A stretch of DNA of 64,000 nucleotides, taken from the NCBI RefSeq assembly GCF_041296385.1, contig NC_091016.1, forward strand, positions 12,372,497 to 12,436,496. Reading direction: 5' to 3'. The DNA comes from Aphelocoma coerulescens. Taxonomy: Eukaryota; Chordata; Aves; Passeriformes; Corvidae. How positions within the stretch are numbered: position 1 is the first letter of the stretch; each line of letters begins with the position of its first letter. Position numbers and translations under genes: made by a program. Below the pieces are notes generated by a model, which had not been told where the DNA came from, searched no databases, and saw only the letters and a program-made list of their open reading frames with translations. Of this stretch, positions 60,407 to 64,000 are shown in pieces.

Positions 60407-61159
60407 ATCCCAGCTTTTGTCTGAATCAAGCAGTGTACCAACAGGGAACATGCTGCTTCACTGGGGAGAAAGTCTGTGAAAATATACCCTGCTCAACTGT
60501 GGTTTTTGTTCTGAAAGCCTTTAATGCTTAGGTACTCTCTTAGGAGAAAAACAAGGCATTTCCAGGGAGTCATTTATGCCACCTTAAATAGATGTGTTGG
60601 CTTTTCCATACCCATTAGCCCACAGCAAATGACAAGACATCTAATTTTCTGGTGCATGAATAGTTGACTGAAGTGAGTAGAAGTCAGGTCAAGCTCTGAG
60701 AGAACCTAGCCCAGATGGCAATTACAAAGAGCTTCATATGTATCATTGAAATTTTATTATTTTTAAGTCCAGATGATAATTCCTGGGGTCCTAAATGATG
60801 AGTATTCAGCACTGGCATTTGGCAAAGCTATGTCTGCTTATTTTTATTTCAATTACATGTAAGTCAAAAATAGTCTTGTTTGTATTTCAAGGCACAGCAA
60901 AGAGGGAGTATAAATCCCCATAATGTGAGCTTTTCAATGAGGTTTCATTTCAGTTTTCAGTTCATTTTACAAAGTGAATTTACAATAGAAGTGCTGCCAG
61001 TGGACATTATGGCCCAAAGTATGCTGGCTTCAGCGATGGAGAGATAAACCTCTCCTCAGATGGTGCTTTTGGTGTAGAGGTGTTTGTGTCAACAAAACAA
61101 TCCTCAAAAATGTAAAGGACTACTGCAAAGAGGAAGGGAACAATCAGATCTCCATGCCT
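60407..61159. other. Unique AT-rich non-coding DNA
   Basis: No feature is recognised. Confidence 0.55.
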
Positions 61160-61402
61160 CTTGAAGATAGGACAAGAAGTAATGAGCTTAAATTGCAGTA
61201 AGAAAGATTCAGGTTAAAACCCTCTTGTGATAAGAGCAGCAATGCAGTGCAAGACACTGCCTGGGGAGGTGGCAGCATTTTCAGCACCGAAGGCCTTAAA
61301 ACCCCAAAGATAAGCATTCTGTCAGGAATGACACAGGTGCCATGGGCCATGGAAGGGACTGATGACCTCTGGAAAACCCCTCCAGCCCTTTGAGGTGATG
61401 AC
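61160..61402 (+). mobile_element. Older CR1 LINE, 3' end preserved
   Basis: Ordered phrases match the sense strand of the older amniote CR1 3' UTR. They are GACAAGAAGTAATGAGCTTA, AATTGCAGTAAGAAAGATTC, ACTGCCTGGGGAGGTGGCAG, GAAGGCCTTAAAACC, CTGTCAGGAATGACACAGGT, GGACTGATGACCTCTGG and CCCCTCCAGCCCTTTGAGG. The run from 'GGACAAGAAGTAATGGGCTTAAA' through '...GGATGACCTC...TTCCAGCCCTA' is in the right order over about 240 bp, so the element is on the plus strand and 5'-truncated. The 91-codon minus-strand frame here (61144-61419) is a shadow. Confidence 0.9.
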
Positions 61403-61880
61403 TTTTCAGGGTTATGCACTTTGGGATGGTCTGCGATGTGAAGCTCCGGGAGAGTTGTGCCTGTTGGATATTTTTATCTTTGATAGAGGCTCCATGTCGT
61501 TAGGTCTGGGGAGGTCTGAAGAATGATAAATGAGTTTGGAGGAAATGAGAAGGAACACACTATCATGCCTGGTTTCAGGAAAAAATAATTTAGGCAAATT
61601 GGGTACCATGAAGTCCAAGTCTTTCGATGGACCCTCTCCTTGTTTTTCTGATGAACTCTCAGGGTACATCACTGTCCAGCTTTCTTGCTGGCCACAGATA
61701 TCCCTGAGTAAAAAAGCAGGAGAGTTGGAGTGTTTCATTTGCACCATTCAGCAAAGCAGGAGATTGCCAAAACCTTGAGGGGAGGGAAAAAGGGATGGGC
61801 ATGGGGAGAAATGCAATGGAAGGAGAAAGGAAATTGAAGTGTCAGGAGCCTTTAGAGGGCAGTAAGAATCCTTGGAGGGG
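61403..61880. other. Unique purine-rich non-coding DNA
   Basis: Purine-rich from about 61775. Overlapping frames on both strands (82 codons plus, 111 codons minus) have no domains. Confidence 0.5.
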
Positions 61881-61907
61881 AAAAAAAAAAGGGGGGGGGG
61901 GGGGGGG
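61881..61907 (+). repeat. A10G17 homopolymer junction
   Basis: Ten A are followed directly by seventeen G. The G run can fold as a G-quadruplex and is a likely site of sequencing error and length variation. Confidence 0.95.
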
Positions 61908-62712
61908 AAGAAGGCTGTAGTGGATGAGAGATGGAACTGGGTGTTAAAGGGGGAGCTGAAAGGAAATGTTCCAGGATTTTGGTTGACAAACCTCCTGACC
62001 ACACTGAACTTCCCAGGTATTGTTTATTCCTGACGGGTTTCTGATAATGCCCATGAACAGAGCTTTTGCTGATAAGCTCAAGCGAATAGTAGTGGTATGA
62101 TAAATATGTTTCTACTTGCCCCCTGGCAAAATATTAGTGGAAATTTGGTATCGTCTGTGTTTTAAACTCAGGATGGAATGGTCTGCTTTTTGGTATAAAT
62201 ATAAGGAGTCAGTAAAACAAATGAAACCCAAAAACCTTGAAATGCTACCAAGCGCTTTCCTGCACCATTAAATGGTTCCTCCCTGAGGAAAGAAACAGAT
62301 TCCTGGTCCCAGTATGTAAATGTGTGTGTGTGTGTGTTCATCCGTGTTTGTGTGTTGTGCAGGCACCATACCCGGGGTGCATGTAACCTGAAGGAAGAGG
62401 CGGAAGCAATGGGATGAGCCCATGCGCCCACTGCTCCGGAGGCTGCTGTCACCACAGTCTCGCTCTCAGTGATAACTTTCTTGAGAAAACTTTGACTCCC
62501 AGGCAAGCTGGGAATTTGCTCTACATGAGCAAATCATGTCTGAATTTTGCCTCTTCACACCACAAGGAAAACTCCCAATTTTATTTGCCAGGTGTTTCTC
62601 AAGGCAGTATCTCGTACCCTTTCAAAAGATTCTCTTATGTCATCATTCATTAAACATTTGCTGTACGGTAATTCCATTGTGCCATTGTATTCCAGCTTTC
62701 TGTGTTTAGTTG
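61908..62712. other. Unique non-coding DNA with (TG)n
   Basis: A (TG)8 run lies at 62321-62337. A CpG-bearing patch (CCCGGGG, GAGGCGGAAG, CATGCGCCC, CTCCGGAGG) lies at 62370-62445. The 112-codon minus-strand frame (62168-62506) has no domain. Confidence 0.5.
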
Positions 62713-62740
62713 CTCATAGTAAAATTGCTTTTACTATGAG
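62713..62740. repeat. Perfect hairpin, 12-bp arms, 4-nt loop
   Basis: CTCATAGTAAAA (62713-62724) and TTTTACTATGAG (62729-62740) are exact reverse complements around TTGC. The flanks do not extend the pairing. Confidence 0.92.
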
Positions 62741-62936
62741 ACTGATATGACTGCACGGGGCAGATTAATGTGCTGCTGCACATAAACGCTTGCCTTGCCA
62801 AGGTCCTAGTTAGTTGGTTTGAGTGTAAACCATGGGAGAGATTTGAAGTGAGAAGGCATACAAATCTAAAGCCAGGATCTAACGTGACATTAGCTGCTTT
62901 GCTAGCTTATCCGTGGGTCCCCACTTCCCAAGTATG
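62741..62936. other. Unique non-coding DNA
   Basis: No feature is recognised. Confidence 0.5.
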
Positions 62937-63310
62937 TTACATATAATTACTACATTGCATTTTTAATTTTGTTTGTTTTCCTCCTTGCAGTGCCCATTTC
63001 TTACGTTTCTTCTTCACTGTATATAGTACCCCAGCAACATCCACATTTATAATTACAGAAGATAAAGTTATAATATTCCTGAGGCAAAACTGCATTTTAA
63101 CAACTGTGCTAATGTGGAAAACAACTTGTGCAGAATAAATATGCCCTACAATTAGTGGTATGCCGACATTTTTCATGGTTACCTTACATATAAATAAACT
63201 CAAGCCACTGACATTTTTCCTAAGGGCTTTTATCTCTGCAGCCCCAAAACTGCAGACAGATTTGTTGTAAGTAACACTATCACCATAATAAGTTTGAAAG
63301 CCCATTATTT
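62937..63310. promoter_or_regulatory. Candidate conserved non-coding element or exon
   Basis: AT-rich, repeat-free, open for 122 codons on the minus strand (62937-63305) but without a domain I recognise. On the plus strand a strong acceptor-like tract (TTTTCCTCCTTGCAG) ends at 62990. The following sequence is open for roughly 50 codons in one frame, but no matching donor stands out. Enhancer-like element and unrecognised terminal exon are both possible. Confidence 0.28.
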
Positions 63311-64000
63311 TTTTAAAAATTCATCTGCTTTTACATCTGCATAGCTCGGGGCTGGGCTGGTGGGTCTGATATTGTCTGTCTGATGAACCATGGGTGCGTC
63401 CTGGGCTCCCCGAAGCCTATCATTTGGCTGAGGCTAACAGGAGGTGACTGGGCAAAGCCGTTTCACCTGAGGGTGGGCCAGGTCACAGGTCACTTGTAAT
63501 AGCTCCTCCATGCATCTCCAGACCTGTAAATGAGACCAGAGCCTGACTCACTCCACTACACTTTCTTTGTCTTAGACGGATGCTCTAATCAAACAAATTA
63601 CCTAGCCCGTGATCACAGCCACTGAGCCAGAGATGGTTTTGCAGACGCTTGTCTGGAGCCCTCCAAGCCCTCTCGACCGTGCAGCACTGCTTAAAAGAAA
63701 GGGCTAATGTTTTTCACCAAAGGTAATAAAAAGATTGCAGTTACTTGGCTAAGCTGGCCTCGGAAAAAAATCCCCAGAGACACCATGGGACACAGTTTGA
63801 CACACGCAGCACAGCAAAGGGCATGTATAGGAAGTAATGATGGCTCTGGCTGCCCCCAGTGTGGGGGTACACGTGCTATGGCTCTATGGACCCAGCGCAT
63901 CTCCATAAAGCCTAAATGCTACATCAGTAAGGGAGTAGGTGCACCTTACCTCTGGGTAGGATTACTCTCTGCTTGGGGCTTTATTTTCTTTTTTTTAAAG
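63311..64000. promoter_or_regulatory. Candidate regulatory patch containing DR1
   Basis: Higher-GC, repeat-free sequence with an E-box (CACCTG, 63464-63469), an exact DR1 nuclear-receptor site (listed separately) and CpGs scattered through 63395-63690. A 71-codon minus-strand frame (63691-63906) has no domain. The patch runs to the window end. Confidence 0.35.
63480..63492 (+). promoter_or_regulatory. Perfect DR1 nuclear-receptor element
   Basis: AGGTCACAGGTCA is two exact AGGTCA half-sites spaced by one base. DR1 is the consensus bound by HNF4, RXR heterodimers (PPAR, RAR) and NR2F/COUP-TF receptors. It lies 10-15 bp right of a CACCTG E-box. Occupancy is not shown. Confidence 0.55.

Noticed and set aside
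61850..61865. CCTTTAGAGGGCA as a CTCF site
   Set aside because: The right half fits but the left half does not match CCAS; not supportable.

Overview
This window looks like vertebrate, and most probably avian, nuclear DNA. The best evidence is an avian-type CR1 LINE fragment (33559-33708) and several older, amniote-style CR1 relics. It also has long AT-rich single-copy stretches, (CA)n/(TG)n microsatellites and MIR-like SINE relics. I see no bacterial or viral gene organisation. I could not identify a confident protein-coding exon, tRNA, rRNA or known microRNA. The open reading frames are short, lie on all strands, and show no recognisable domain except one reverse-transcriptase relic. The window is best read as intergenic gene-desert DNA or the inside of one or more very large introns.

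Layout. 1-33 kb is mostly unique AT-rich DNA with simple repeats, worn palindromic MITE-like fossils, small tandem duplications and perfect short hairpins at 11.4 and 32.0 kb. 33-41.5 kb is the relic-rich part. It holds an AT-rich block joined to an avian CR1 fragment (33.5 kb), two oppositely oriented older CR1 pieces (38.0 and 38.35 kb), a MIR-like SINE head (40.1 kb) and an L1-like reverse-transcriptase fossil (40.3 kb). 42-64 kb contains several clean, repeat-free patches that look like conserved non-coding elements (43.1-43.6, 44.9-45.4, 49.7-50.1, 53.9-54.1, 55.7-56.3 and 62.9-63.7 kb). Among them lie a 0.8-kb old CR1 (47.5-48.2 kb), an exact HNF1 consensus palindrome (48.61 kb), a candidate retroposed mRNA tail (52.1-52.5 kb), a 206-codon orphan ORF (54.7-55.3 kb), a 470-nt uninterrupted pyrimidine tract (57.41-57.88 kb), a CR1 with a preserved 3' end (61.2-61.4 kb) and an exact DR1 nuclear-receptor element (63.48 kb).

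How it may work. No genes here act together in a visible pathway. If the window has a function it is probably regulatory, through enhancer-like patches in the right-hand third. Conservation was not measured, so that reading is inference from sequence texture and motifs. Repeat assignments rest on remembered consensus features, not on a database search.
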